The notes under the pieces are model-generated. The model saw only the letters and a list, made by a program, of their open reading frames with translations, searched no databases and was not told where the DNA came from. Below are positions 46,043 through 58,375 of a stretch of DNA of 64,000 nt, piece after piece. The stretch is from Liquidambar formosana (Eukaryota > Streptophyta > Magnoliopsida > Saxifragales > Altingiaceae): assembly GCA_039720395.1 (NCBI GenBank), contig CM077831.1:12925803-12989802 (forward strand), given 5' to 3'. Each line of letters opens with the position of its first letter. Within the stretch, counting starts at the first letter, position 1. The translations under genes were made by a program, and so were the position numbers.

Positions 46043-46845
46043 GTATTCCTCTTTTCTGTTCAAGCTTAAACAAAAGTATCATGATAGCTCTATTGCATGT
46101 AATGCTTGTAATTTCTACCATGAATTGAAGTTTCTATTAGTTAATACATGTGATATTGATGATGTTCATGATGAGTTTTGCATGCTTTAGAGTTAGTTCA
46201 TAGGTTCCAATGCATAGTTATGATTCTTGTGTTTCTGTTGTCCTTGTTCTAGGATAGTGATATTGCATGTTAGAGTTAGGTTTCTTGTCATGTTTTATTG
46301 TTTTAGTTAATTAATATGCATGGTTTAGGTTCTGTTTAGTTTTATTTTAGCATGATTGGGGTTTGTTTTGTATGTTTTTAAGCATATTTGTGAGTTTAGG
46401 GTTTTAGAGTCCTTGTTTTGTGTTAGTTTTTATACAGCATGTTAAAGTAGGTCGTTTCATTGGTTTTCTTCATGTTTGCTGTATATGTTTTTCATATGGA
46501 GTAAATATGATATTTTTGCATGCATGTTAGTTTGTTCTAGGGTTTTTATGCATGATATGGTTCTAGGATTGTGTTAGGGCTTATGAAAGTTTGCTGTTTT
46601 TGCTGTTGGCATGTTTAGTGGATGATTTTAGGCCTTAGTCCTATTCTGTCCAGATTTGCATGTTAGTGTTTTTGCATGGTTTTGAGCACTTGTAAGGGTG
46701 CAAATAGGTGTGGTATTTGTCCTATGGCAAATAGGGCTGCCAATGCTTGAAATGGCTAATACTTGGAGCTATTGCGCTCAGGTAAGCAGGTATGAAGGTG
46801 CCCCAATTCACCTCTCTCCTTAACTCTTTCTCTTCTCCCTCCTAG
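46043..46845 (+). other. Possible leader intron in LTR of copy C
   Basis: Donor TAAG|GTATTC and acceptor TTCTCCCTCCTAG|G; an alternative donor, CTCAG|GTAAGC, lies near 46781. Confidence 0.5.
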
Positions 46846-47578
46846 GATTAATTTTTAATACAAGTCTATGGTTTAAATCAAGGGTTTCCTTAACCAATAA
46901 AATTCTGTTTTTATCAAGGTTTCCATTTTGTGGAATTTTCTTAATTTCAAACTTGGTTTATCTATCATATTCAACTCTTTTTTAAATAAGGAAACCTAGG
47001 GTTTTAACCATAGGTTTATATTAGGATTTAACCCTAATTCTAATCGAACTACGTGGACTTTGATCCATGTATTTCGTTGCATGGTACGTAGGCGCTGTTC
47101 GTGAGGTTCAAGTCCGTTCTAGGATCCAAGTATCCTAGATTTCTTTCTTTCCTTCTTTTCTTCTTTTTTATTTTTTGTTTTATTTGTTTATTGTGCATGG
47201 ATGGATGAATGAAATATATGATATGCGTGCTGTCTTGTGATGATACTTGCTGATTTTTGTATGGAAAAGATCTTGATTTAGCCCAAATGAACTGAGAGAC
47301 CGAAAGGGTGACATGGGTGCCTATAGGCTTTGCCTAGAACCTTCCCATGTCATAACTTAGCCTCCGAATCCCCGATTTCTTTGGTTTCCAAAAGATTGGT
47401 TTTTGCCTTTCCTTTTTTCTTATGGAGTCATTCAAATTGTTTTCCTAAAACGAACTGTTTTTAGGGTTTTCCTTGTTTCCTTTAAAAAATGAGGTAGCGA
47501 CTCCTTTCCTTTTTCTTTTTTCAAACAAACTAATCTTTTCGTCAATCCTCGTGGGCCCAATTTCCGGGGTTCACAGTT

Positions 47579-47596
47579 TAGCGACTCCACTGGGGA
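47579..47596 (+). promoter_or_regulatory. Primer binding site
   Basis: TAGCGACTCCACTGGGGA starts 3 bases after the LTR. Its complement resembles the 3' end of a plant tRNA-Arg (from memory), apart from TAG for the expected TGG. tRNA-Arg priming is known for Ogre elements. Confidence 0.7.
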
Positions 47597-48371
47597 TTTG
47601 TGGGCTAGACTCTATAAAGTTTAATTGGGCTAAGTTAATTTCTCATGATTAATTAAAATCAATCACATTGCATCCGCTTGATTGTGTGCTTTCATTTATT
47701 GCATTGTGTGTGCAAACTCTTGCATGCTAGGATCGATGTCCCTCGATGTATCCTTGCCAACGATGGGCCTAGATTCAACCTTGGTTTTCCTGATTCCAAG
47801 TGTTGGGGCGAAAGCTATCAACCTCTCTTGCCTAGTACCCTTAGGTATATTAAATGAGTTAATCACGTACTGCTGGACCCACGCGGCGTTCCTGATGCCA
47901 CATGTGGTTAGGTATAAGGATTGCTCAAGCAAGTGAAGGACCCCAGCCTACCCTATTTTAGTTTATGTAGTGGGCCTTGTAGGACACTATGGTCTCACCT
48001 TTATGTACCCACAATTGTTTGTAATGATGCTATGCCGTGTTTGTGGTGTGAGGCTTTATATCCTATGCCCTTAACATAGACCTTTAAACCCTAACCTTCG
48101 TTAAGGCCATGGGTTAGGAGGAATAAATTAAGGAAGTAGGATATAAAGCTATGTTTGTGATGTGCTAGTCTTAGGGGAATAATTAAACTTAATTGAAGGA
48201 CTCTATACCCTATTCTTTTAAACATACCCTTAATCCATGACCCTTGTAAAGGTAATTGGATAAAAGGAATGAATTAATTGAACATGGTGTAGAAACCGAG
48301 TTCATTAAGGAAAATATGGAGGTTTAGGACAAGTCCTTAGGCTAAAGGTTAAAACTTTTCTATCCATAGAC
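47597..48371 (+). other. Untranslated leader of copy C
   Basis: Lies between PBS and gag. Short frames (e.g. 47682-47936) show no domain. The packaging signal would be expected here, but nothing specific is recognised. Confidence 0.5.
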
Positions 48372-51300
48372 GTGTTGGCTTGGATTCGCAATCCGCAAGG
48401 GCGTCTAGTGAGTGTTGAACCTACCCATCAGACAGACATGGCCGATGAAAGAACTAGTGAGGGGCACTTTGACCTTGAGGCTTGCCTGAAAGCCATCATG
48501 ACCAAGCTTGATCATACCGCCGAGACATCCGATACCGCATTGAAAATGGCTCAAGAGAACCAATAGAAGATGGCGGATCTTGAACAAAATGGCTCTAAGG
48601 CCCATTCCTCGGGTATACCTCATGGGGCTGGCACCGAAGAGGGACCACAATCCAATGAGAACACCAAGACAAGGGGGGAAAGTAGCTCAAAACCTGTGGT
48701 CACCAACCTAGAAGGGGAAACCAAAGGGAAAGGTTCTAGCAGTGATTCTGTGTTAGCTAGCAAGGTAGAAGCATTGGAGAGAACTATAAAAGGGATTCGT
48801 AGGGCCGATGACATGGTCGATGTGCGGACTTTATCTCTGTTTCCAACGGCTCGTATTCCATTGCAATTCAAGATGCCGGAGTTAGAAAAGTTTGATGGGA
48901 CGGGTAGCCCTAAGACCCATTTGAAGATGTATGTGCAAGCTATGCACCCTCAAGGGGCTACTGACGAGCTTTTAGCTCAAATGTTCCATGAAACCTTGGC
49001 CACTTCTGCTTTGAAATGGTTCTTGTCCTTGGATGAGAATAGAACTCGGACTTGGGAAGATATATGCAATGAGTTCTCAGAGCACTACAAGTACAACACA
49101 GAAGTGGATGTTACTCGAAGGGACCTGGAAACTACTAAGCAAGGGGCTCATGAAACCTTCTCCTCTTACATTACAAGGTGGAGACAAAAGGCGTCGAGAA
49201 TGACGGATAGGCCAAATGAGGAGGACCAAATTCAGCTGGTGGTTAAGAACTTGTTGCCCGTTGTGAACCCCGGAAATTGGGCCCACAAGGGATTGAAAGA
49301 AAATGGGTTTGAAAAAGAAAAAGGAAAGGAGTCGCCACCTTATTTTTTAAAGGAAACAAGGAAAACCCTAAAAATCAGGTTGTTTTAGGAAAACAATTTG
49401 AATGACTCCATAAAAAAAGGAAAGGCAAAAACCAATCTTTTGAAAACCAAAGAAATCGGGGATTCGAAGGCTAAGTTATGACATGGGAAGGTTCTAGGCA
49501 AAGCCTATAGGCACCCATGTCACCCTTTCGGTCTCTCAGTTCATTTGGGCTAAATTAAGATCTTTCCCATACAAAAATCAGCAAGTATATTATCACAAGA
49601 ATTGCATGCATATCATATATTTCATTCATCCATCCATGCGTAATAAGCACATAAGAACAGAAAAAGAAAAAGAAGAAAAGAAAACAAAAATAAACCTAGG
49701 ATGCTTGGATCCTAGAACGGACTTGAGCCTCACGAAGAGCGCCTACGTACCATGCAGCGAAATACATGGATCAAAGTCCACGTAGTTCGAATAGAATTAG
49801 GGTTGAATCCTAATATAAACCTATGGTTACAACCCTAGGTTTCCTTATTTGATCAAAAGAGTTGAATATGATAGAAAGTTTGATTTTAGGAAAGAAATCC
49901 ACAAAATGGAAACTTTAATAAAAACCAGAATTTTATTTACGAAGGAAACCTTTGATTAAACCATAGACTTGTATTAAAAATTAACCCTAGATAGGGAGAA
50001 GAGAATGAGTTAAGAAGAAAGGTGAATTGGGGCACCTTCACACCCACTTACCTTAGCGCAATTACTCCAAACATTAGCTATTTCAGACATAAGCAGCCCT
50101 ATTTGCCATAGGACAAATACCACACCTATTTGCACCCTTACAAGTGCTCAAAACCATGCGAAAACACTAACATGCAAATCTGGACAGAATAGTATTATGG
50201 CCTAAAATCATCCACTAAGCATGCCAATAGCAAAAACAGCGAACAATAATAAGTCCTAACATATTCCTAGAACCATATCATGCATAAAAACCCTAAAACA
50301 TACTAACATGCATGCAAAACTATCATGTTTACTCCATATGAAAAACATATACAGCAAACACGAAGAAAAACCAATAAAAAAGTCTACTTTATCATGCTAT
50401 ATGAAAACAAACACGAAACAATGACTCTAAAACCCTAAACTCACAAATATGCTTAAAAACTCACAAGACATACTTTAATCATGCTAAAACCAAACTAAAC
50501 AGAAATTATATCATGCATATTAACTAACTAAAGCAATATAACATGATGAAAATCCTAACTCTAACATGCAATGACACTAATCCTAGCACAAGGACAAACA
50601 GGAGCACAAGAATCATAACTATGCATTGAAACATAAAGGACAGCCCTAAAGCATGCTAAACAGTAGATAAAAAATAGATATTCCATGTATATTAACTAGC
50701 TAGAGTGTTAATACATGATAAAAAGGCTACCTTTAACATGCAATAAGCCTAACCCATATGAAAACCTAGTTTAAGCTTGAATAGAGAAGGAGAATACCTT
50801 ATTCTCTCTCAAACACTCAAGTATTAATGCATAAAGTGGCTCCCCTTGTGTTTGTAATTGTTCGTGGCTCCTCAGGTCTTTAGAGTGAATCAAACCAATA
50901 CGAATCCTCCTCTTTGTCAAAGTGGTATCACATCAAAGAGATCAAAACTCACTCAACTTTGAAAAGAAATAGAAAACAAAAAGAGAACAAGAGAAAAGAA
51001 AAGTGATTTTCGTCACTTTGTAGCAGCAGCAACTTCAATCGCGTTTTTGGGTATGCAAACGTTGGATTTGGACAAAGCTTGTGAAATACAAAGTTGTAGA
51101 GAATTGAATTATCTTTCTAACAAGACCAATTTCATCAAATTCTGACTTCGGATGAAAAAGTTATGATTAAAATACGACTGCTGGTTTTCAGAAAATCTGC
51201 TGCTGAATTATGACGAATTTCACTCCCTCCAAACCCTCTTCTCCCCTCCCTTGTTTAAAGACATTAAGAGAGTATTTATAGCTGAAATCTGGAGTTTCCT

Positions 51301-54300
51301 TTTCCTTCCTGGACTAGGTTTCTTTGGAGAATAATCAAAAGGTATTTTATAATGATAAAAGACTTCTAATCTGAATAGGAAAAGGAAATTGTCTTTTATA
51401 AAAATTGGGAGACTGACCGCTAACACGCATGCACATGTATCGTATGTGCGTACACACACTCATCACATACGTACACGTGTTAGTGTCATGATAAAAATGG
51501 CTAATTTAATAAAATAATTTTCTTTTCATTTTAACCAAAAATCTCATGCTGTGATTCGCACTAATTCTTCAAGGATAATCCGTAAATAACCACACTAAAC
51601 TCATCATCAGGCCATATCAAAATTGAACTTCATGAAACACTTTTGAGGGTAAAATGATGACTAATGAAAGTCAATTTGAAAAGATTTGGTTGGTAATTGT
51701 GAGTCAATTAGAGCTAACCCAAGGAAGGGTCAATTAACCAACTTGAACTACATCGAGCCATTTTAATCCCGAGCCATTGACTTACCAAATTGAACCTAGA
51801 AATACCTCTTATGCATCCATATGAACTCCAATTGACAATTTGGAGATCATTTCAAGGTCAAATGAAAAGTTTGGGACTTAAAAGACGATTATGCCCCTCA
51901 AGTCACAAAAGCTCTTATTATCCCTCAAGATCAACTCCAATTTGAACCAAAATTCATATCCATTGTCCTTGTGACTCTAGAAAACTAATGCAAGTGATTA
52001 GACTCAAAAACAAAACAAAAACATGCATGAAATGATGAGCCCTAGTAAGGTGGTGCAAAAATGGGGTGTGACACCCGTGTATCACAAGCACTTATTTGCC
52101 CACTATTTCCCCAATTTCAAAGCTCTCATAGGAGCTGTCACGCAGGTTGAAGATGCTATCAATGATGGGACAATCAAAACTGAGGAAGTGAGGAGTTGCA
52201 AGACAAACTTTACTGGGAAGAACAATGCCGAGGTCAACACCATTACTCAACCCATCCAACCCTTTTCTCTCAATGATGTCAACCCACCTCGCCATTTCAC
52301 CGACCTATCATGCCACTCGAAAGAGTCCTTGAAAAGGTTGTAAGCCGTGACCTATTGAAGCCACTCGACCCAAGACCCCCACCAAATCCCTTACCCAAGA
52401 ACTACAACGAGAATGAGTACTGCAGGTACCACCAATCCAAAGGCCATGCCACCAATTGTTGTATTCGCCTTCGCCACCAAGTCCAAGACGTCATTGACAA
52501 GCAAGTCATTTCACCACCAACCTGTCCAAATGTCACCCGTAATCCTCTCCCATCTCACAACAACACACCCCCCACCTAACACTATAAATGCCATTGGGGT
52601 TGAATCCTCACGCCCTCGCCGTCCCACAAGATAATACACTCCACTCCCCATGACCTTAACCCGTCTTTTCACCATTTGCCGCAATAACAGCCTTATCATG
52701 CCACTTCCACCAAAGCCAAAGCCATCAACCCCTCACCAATATTGCCAATACCATCGTGCACCTGGCCATGACACCGAGGCTTGTTCTATACTAAAGAAGA
52801 TCATTCAAGACCTCATTGACCAAAAAGTTTTGTTGTTGCCAAAAAAATCTATCCAACAAGAGCTGAAAGAAAGATATGAAGCAGGGGATCCTCAAGTTGG
52901 CCTATAGGTGAATCGTCGGGGAAATTTGATTACTATGTGCTGTACTCAAGCCCAAGTCCAATGTCAGATGAGCCGATAGTCCCTTCAGGTTGGGATGACT
53001 TGCCACCAGAAAGGGAGAGTATCGACATGATAGAATGGGATGACTTAATGAATGACTCCGAGGAAGTCCATGACATATGGGCTAGTGATGATGAGTTAGA
53101 CCATATAACCAGAAGGGGTCACCATTTCAAGCCTCCCCGCCTAGAATCTGAGAATCCGTTGGAAGATTTGGAAGGGCAGAGGCGTCCTAGCTTGCAAGAA
53201 GAAGAGGATGAGGTGCTTAGGCAACTGAAAAAGACCAATGCCAACATCACTATTTGGGGCTTACTCATGGCCTCGCATAAGCACAGACAGACCGTGTTGA
53301 AACTGTTGAATCAGATACAAGTACCCATTGACACATCCCCCGAGGGATTGGTACATTTGGTGAATCCAACTCCCAAGAACTCAACCATCGTGTTCACCGA
53401 TGTGGACCTACCCAAAAGTGGGCCAAGCCATTCTCAAGCTCTTTATGTGACCGTTGACACTATGGGGAAGAGGGTTCCTACCGTCCTTATCGATAATGGG
53501 TCTGCACTGAATGTATGTCCTCTCCAAACTGCTACTGTTTTGGGTTTGGGACCCACCGATTTCATGCCATCTGGGCAGACTGTAAGAGCTTATGACAACA
53601 CTCGTCGAGAAGTAATAGGGGTGGTTACTTTGCCTCTTATCATGGGACCCACTGAATTCAGGGTGGAATTCCAAGTGTTGGATGTGCCATCATGTTTCAA
53701 CTTGCTGTTGGGCCGACCTTGGATCTATCTTGCTGGGGCTGTGCCATCTTCACTCCATCAAAAGGTAAAGTTTCCTTATGAAGGAGCTATAGTAACACTT
53801 CAAGGGGACTACGAATTGAAACTCGCAGCTGTGCCTATATGTGAGATACAACCAGAATCAGCAGCAGTACCACTATCTGGGTTTGACTATGTCTAATGCA
53901 TTGAGAAAGAGCTCGAAAAGGGTGAATTAATACCCTTGGACTTTTGCCCCCATGGCAACTTGCATGTTGGTGAAATCATGAGAAGAATGAGTTTCTTTCT
54001 AGGCATGGGGCTAGGGCGTCGCCAACAAGGGATCCCTACGTCTATTCAAAGCCGTGTCACCTCATACACCTTTGGGCTAGGATATGAGCCCTCTAGAAAT
54101 GATCACGTGGAGATGCTAAAGAGGAACAAGGAGAAAGTAAGAGCTAAAGTCGAGGGAAGGGTGCCAGACCTGAAGATCTCGCCATATCGACCTACTTTGA
54201 ATGGTTACTTCGTCAAAGAGGGGGATGATTTTCCATATTGCAGGTTTCTAGAACCCACCTTTGACCAAGCTACCAAGATCCGAGTTCTGGGTTTTGAAGT

Positions 54301-54591
54301 TTTCTTCACCGAATGGTATCCAATCACAGTTGAAATGGTGGATGATGAAGCCATCAATGATGAGTTCTGGGAAAAGAAAGAGGAAGACTGGGCAGAGAAC
54401 CTTGATGCAGGGGTTATGACTGAAATGTTCCAAGACATGATCCTCACCGTGGAAGACTCGACCATTGAAGAACGCCAGGGTTCATCCATTAGCCATGCTA
54501 CCATGCCACTTCTGAATTGGTACCTTGAATGTGTTGTCATTGCGGAATTCCATGAAGAAGAAGATCTTAGCCTACCTGATAGCAGCTTGTA
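48372..54591 (+). pseudogene. Gag-protease of copy C, broken and split by solo LTR
   Basis: Frame from ATG 48372 or 48438 (MADERTSEGHFDLE). A TAG at 48564 is CAG in A. The Gag domain is open from 48570 to 49261, then interrupted by the reverse solo LTR 49262-52073 and resumed at 52079 (VYHKHLFAHYFP). Single-base shifts near 52308, 52570 and 52905 and a TAA at 53894 (CAA in A) break the rest. The knuckle motifs, protease site (VLIDNGSALN) and final stop TTG TAG match A. Confidence 0.88.
49262..52073 (-). mobile_element. Solo LTR in reverse orientation (2812 bp), copy-A type
   Basis: Begins TGTGAACCCC and ends GGGGTGTGACA, the complement of a family-1 LTR. The target duplication CCCGT is exact (49257-49261 and 52074-52078). 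It carries the same exchanged promoter block and D-like palindrome as the LTR of A (frame MCVRTYDTCACVLAV shared with 38966). Near 50801-50850 it also keeps a piece of the family-1 R region that is absent in A. Confidence 0.95.
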
Positions 54592-54755
54592 GGTGTCTTA
54601 GTTTAGTAATATTTCCCTAATGCAATAAGATGTATCTACTTAACTCACCTTATGGAGTCATAGTATTGACACAGAGTTGTTTGTTTTCCTTCTTTTGTGT
54701 GTCATTCCTACTATTCCTAGTCAATAAAGTGTGCTTCCTTTCTCTATATATGCAG
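54589..54755 (+). other. Protease-RT intron in copy C
   Basis: GTAGGT donor overlapping the TTG TAG stop, TATATATGCAG acceptor, 167 bp; splicing joins the two frames in phase as in copy A. Confidence 0.8.
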
Positions 54756-57700
54756 TGTCTCTTTTCTCTCCTCTATGGATATTTATGGCATGGATATAGA
54801 TCCTAGGAACGATGTCCCCCCGGAGCTCGTTGAGCAAAGGAAAAGGGGCGTCACCAAACCTAATATGGATGAATTGGAATCAATCAACTTAGGGACGAAT
54901 GAATTGCCAAGAATAGTTAAAATTGGGAAAACCCTCTCCCCCGTTGAAAAAGAAAAGATGATCTCTCTCTTGAAAGCCAACATTATGGCTTTTGCGTGGT
55001 CTTATGAAGACATGCCTGGCATTGGCCCCGATATAGTGCAACACTATATCCCCACTAATTCCCTAAAGAAGCCGGTAAGGCAAAAACTCAGAAGATTAAA
55101 GCCAGAATGAGCTCTAAAAGTAAAAGAAGAGGTAACTAAACAACTAGACGCGGGGTTCCTCCAAGTTGTGGAGTACCCTGAGTGGTTGTCGAATATAGTG
55201 CCTGTGCCTAAAAAAGATGGGAAAGTGTGGATGTGTGTCGATTTCCGAGATCTCAATGCCGCGAGCCCTAAGGATGACTTTCTTTTACCCCATATCGAAG
55301 TGTTGGTGGACAGCACCGTGGGACATGCACTCCTCTCCTTCATGGACGGATTCTCCGGGTATAACCAGATAAAGATGGTACCTCAAGACATGGAGAAAAC
55401 ATCCTTTATCACGCAATGGGGAACGTACTGTTACAAGGTAACGCCTTTTGGCTTGAGAAACGCTGGGGCTACTTACCAAAGAGCAGCTACGACCTTATTG
55501 CATGATATGATCCATAAAGAAGTCGAGGTTTATGTCGATGATATGATCGTGAAGTCCGTGGATAGGGAAGGGCATTTCAAGGCACTAGAGAAATTCCTAG
55601 AGCGAGCAAAGAAGTACAATCTCCGTTTAAACCCACAGAAGTGCGCTTTTGGTGTCACTGCGGGCAAGTTATTGGGATTCTTGATCACTCAGAGGGGCAT
55701 AGAAGTGGACCCAGGGAAGATAAAAGCTATTGTGGAGATGGAGCCGCCCAGCACTAAGAAAGAGATCCGGGGTTTCCTGGGAAGAGTTCAATACATAAGC
55801 CGATTCATTGCCAACTTGACCATGGTTTGCGAACCAATCTTCAAATTGCTTAAGAAAGGTGTGCCAAAAGTGTGGAACGAAGAATGCCAAGAGGCCTTTG
55901 AGACCATTAAGAGATATTTGAGCAATCCTCCAATCTTAGTTCCCCTACGGCAAGGTGCACCGCTCTTGTTATACTTAACGGTCACTGAAACCGCGACAGG
56001 AGCTATGTTAGCTCAATATCTCGACGGGTCTACAAAGGAGAATGCCATCTACTACCTAAGCAAGAAAATGACAGACTATGAAGTGAAGTACAATGCCATT
56101 GAAAAGGCTTGTGTGGCACTAGTATGGGCGACACAGAAATTCCGGCACTACATGATGTCCTTCGAAGTGTTCTTGATAAGTCGTATGGATCCATTGAAGT
56201 ACCTGATAGAGAGGCCAATATTGTCATACAGAACTGCTCGATGGTCAATTCTCCTCAATGAATTTGACATCAAGTACGTAAATCAGAAGTCTATCAAGGG
56301 AAGCGTCATCGCAGACTACCTAGCTAGCTGTCCTGTGTCATCATCCACTCCGTTCAATGATCAATTCCCAGATGAGGACGTGCTAGAGATTGGTAGAAAG
56401 ACTTGGAGAGTATACTTCGATGGGGCAGCCAATAAGAAAGGTCATGGGATAGGAGTCCTGCTGGTCTCACCTGAAGAGGCATTTACATCGTTGGTGGTCA
56501 AGTTAGGGTTTGAAGCTACCAACAATATTGCTGAATATGAGGCCTATATCCTAGCATTGGAAGCAGCACTTGAACTGGGGATCAAAGAATTGGAAGTGTT
56601 CGGGGACTCGGCGCTAATCATTTGTCAAATAAAAGGGGAATGGAAAACTCGAGATGAGAAGCTGCTACCCTACCATGCCTATCTGGAAGTTCTAACCAAG
56701 GAGTTCTCAGAAATAGAGTTCAACTACTTGTCAAGAAACAAGAACCAGTTCACCGATGCCTTGGCGACCCTAGCGTCCATGGTGGAGATACCTGAAGGGG
56801 GGAATGTGAAGCCGTTGGTGATAGAATGTCGAGACAAGCCTGTGTACTGTTGTGCAATCCGAGGAGGAGAAGTAAATGATGGCCACCCGTGGTTCCATGA
56901 CATAAAGAAGTTCATTGAAGAAAGGGAGTACCCAGAAGGAGCATCTCGTATCGACAGAAAAACCTTAAGGCGGTTGGCGAGCCATTATGTACTTTGTGGA
57001 GGAAAGCTATATCGAAGATCATACGACGGGATATGTTGGCTAAGAAAATCATGAGGCTAGGCTATTATTGGTCTACCATGGAAAGGGACTGCCACGCACA
57101 TGTCAAGAAGTGCCACAAATGCCAACTGTTCGCTAGTGGACAACATCTGCCTTCTATGCCTTTAACAAGTATGTCATCACCATGGCCATTCGCAGTATGG
57201 GGGATAGATATCATCGGACAGATCAAGCCAAAGGCGTCAAATGGGCATGAATACATCCTGGTTGCCATCGATTATTTTACTAAGTGGGTGGAAGCAGCGT
57301 CCTTCAAGACCTTGAATTCCAAGAAGGTAGCACAATTCATACAGCACATCATCATCTATCGATATGGGGTACTGCATGAAGTTATCTCAGACAATGGCCA
57401 GCACTTTCAGAAAGAAACCCATGAGCTCTTGGAAAAGTATGGCATAGTTCACCATCTGTCGTCACCATACCGTCCTTAGACTAATGGAGCAGTGGAATCA
57501 GCTAACAAGAATATCAAGAAGATACTACAGAAGACTACGGACTCACACACAGACTGGCATGAGAAGTTGCCATTGGCTCTATGGGGTTACAGAACATCAA
57601 TAAGGTTGTCAACAGGGGCTACCCTTTACTCTCTAGTTTATGGAATGGAGGTCGTGTTGCTAGTTGAATTGGAGGTTCCTTCACTAAGGGTTGCCGTGGA

Positions 57701-58045
57701 AAGCCAGACAACAGAAGTGGACTGGGTTAAGAGCCGCTATGATGAGTTAGCTTTGCTGGATGAAAGGCGTTTAAGGGCGCTGTATCATGTTCAGGGGTAT
57801 CAACGGAGAGTTGTCAGAGCATTCAACAAGCATGTCAAAGATCGAGGTCTAAAGAAAGGGGATGTAGTGCTGAAAGAAATCAGAGCTCCGGTGTTCGATC
57901 CGCGAGGGAAATTCAAGCCAAGTTGGGGTGGACTATACATCATCAAAGAGATATTGCCAGCAGGGGCTGTTCGCCTCATGGATTTAGACGGAATTGAGTT
58001 CGCTCGTCCAATTAATTTGGATCAATTGAAAAAATATCATGTTTG
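54756..58045 (+). pseudogene. Pol of copy C, broken, integrase finger deleted
   Basis: Collinear with A. A TGA at 55108 (TGG in A), an open RT to second RNase H frame from 55168 to ~57033 with YVDD, then an 88-bp deletion relative to A (33570-33657) that shifts the frame and removes both His of the integrase HHCC finger. TAG at 57477 (CAG in A). The remainder to DQLKKYHV is readable. Confidence 0.9.
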
Positions 58046-58106
58046 AGGCCTGCTAGGTTTAAAACCCATAAGGGCGGCCTAGGCAAAAGTTAAGGCATGA
58101 GAACTA

Positions 58107-58230
58107 CGTAAGACCTGATTCTCCATTCAAAAAAAAAAAAAAAAAAAAACAAAAACAAAAACAAAAAAAAAAAAAAGCAAAAGAAGAAAAAATCATGGAG
58201 ATACGTAGGCAACCCATAAAGTTACCTTGG
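58107..58230 (+). promoter_or_regulatory. Post-pol boxes of copy C
   Basis: GAACTACGTAAGACCTGATT, A-rich tract, GATACGTAGGCAACCC hairpin, as at 34736-34850. Confidence 0.6.
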
Positions 58231-58375
58231 GTGCGGTCTAAATTAAACAACAAAATCCCAAATTTAATTTATTATTGGCAATTTATTCAAAACTAAAATT
58301 GATTGACATAGCAATTTATTGGTATTAAGGAAAAGAACTATTAAAGTGCCATAAATATCCTATTCTGTTGAGTCT

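Larger units (their letters stand above)
44862..47575 (+). mobile_element. 5' LTR of copy C (2714 bp)
   Basis: TGTCACACCCC...GGGGTTCACA, family-1 type. Palindrome module 45573-45652, TATAAATA 45851-45858, leader intron candidate 46043-46845, TACGTAGGC near 47084, R-U5 hairpin 47309-47352, PBS-like TAGCGACTCC in U5 near 47491. Confidence 0.92.

Noticed and set aside
47682..47936. Open frame in the leader of copy C as an extra ORF before gag, known in some Ogre elements
   Set aside because: Only 84 codons, overlapped by a minus-strand frame, no recognisable domain, and no second copy in the window to compare.
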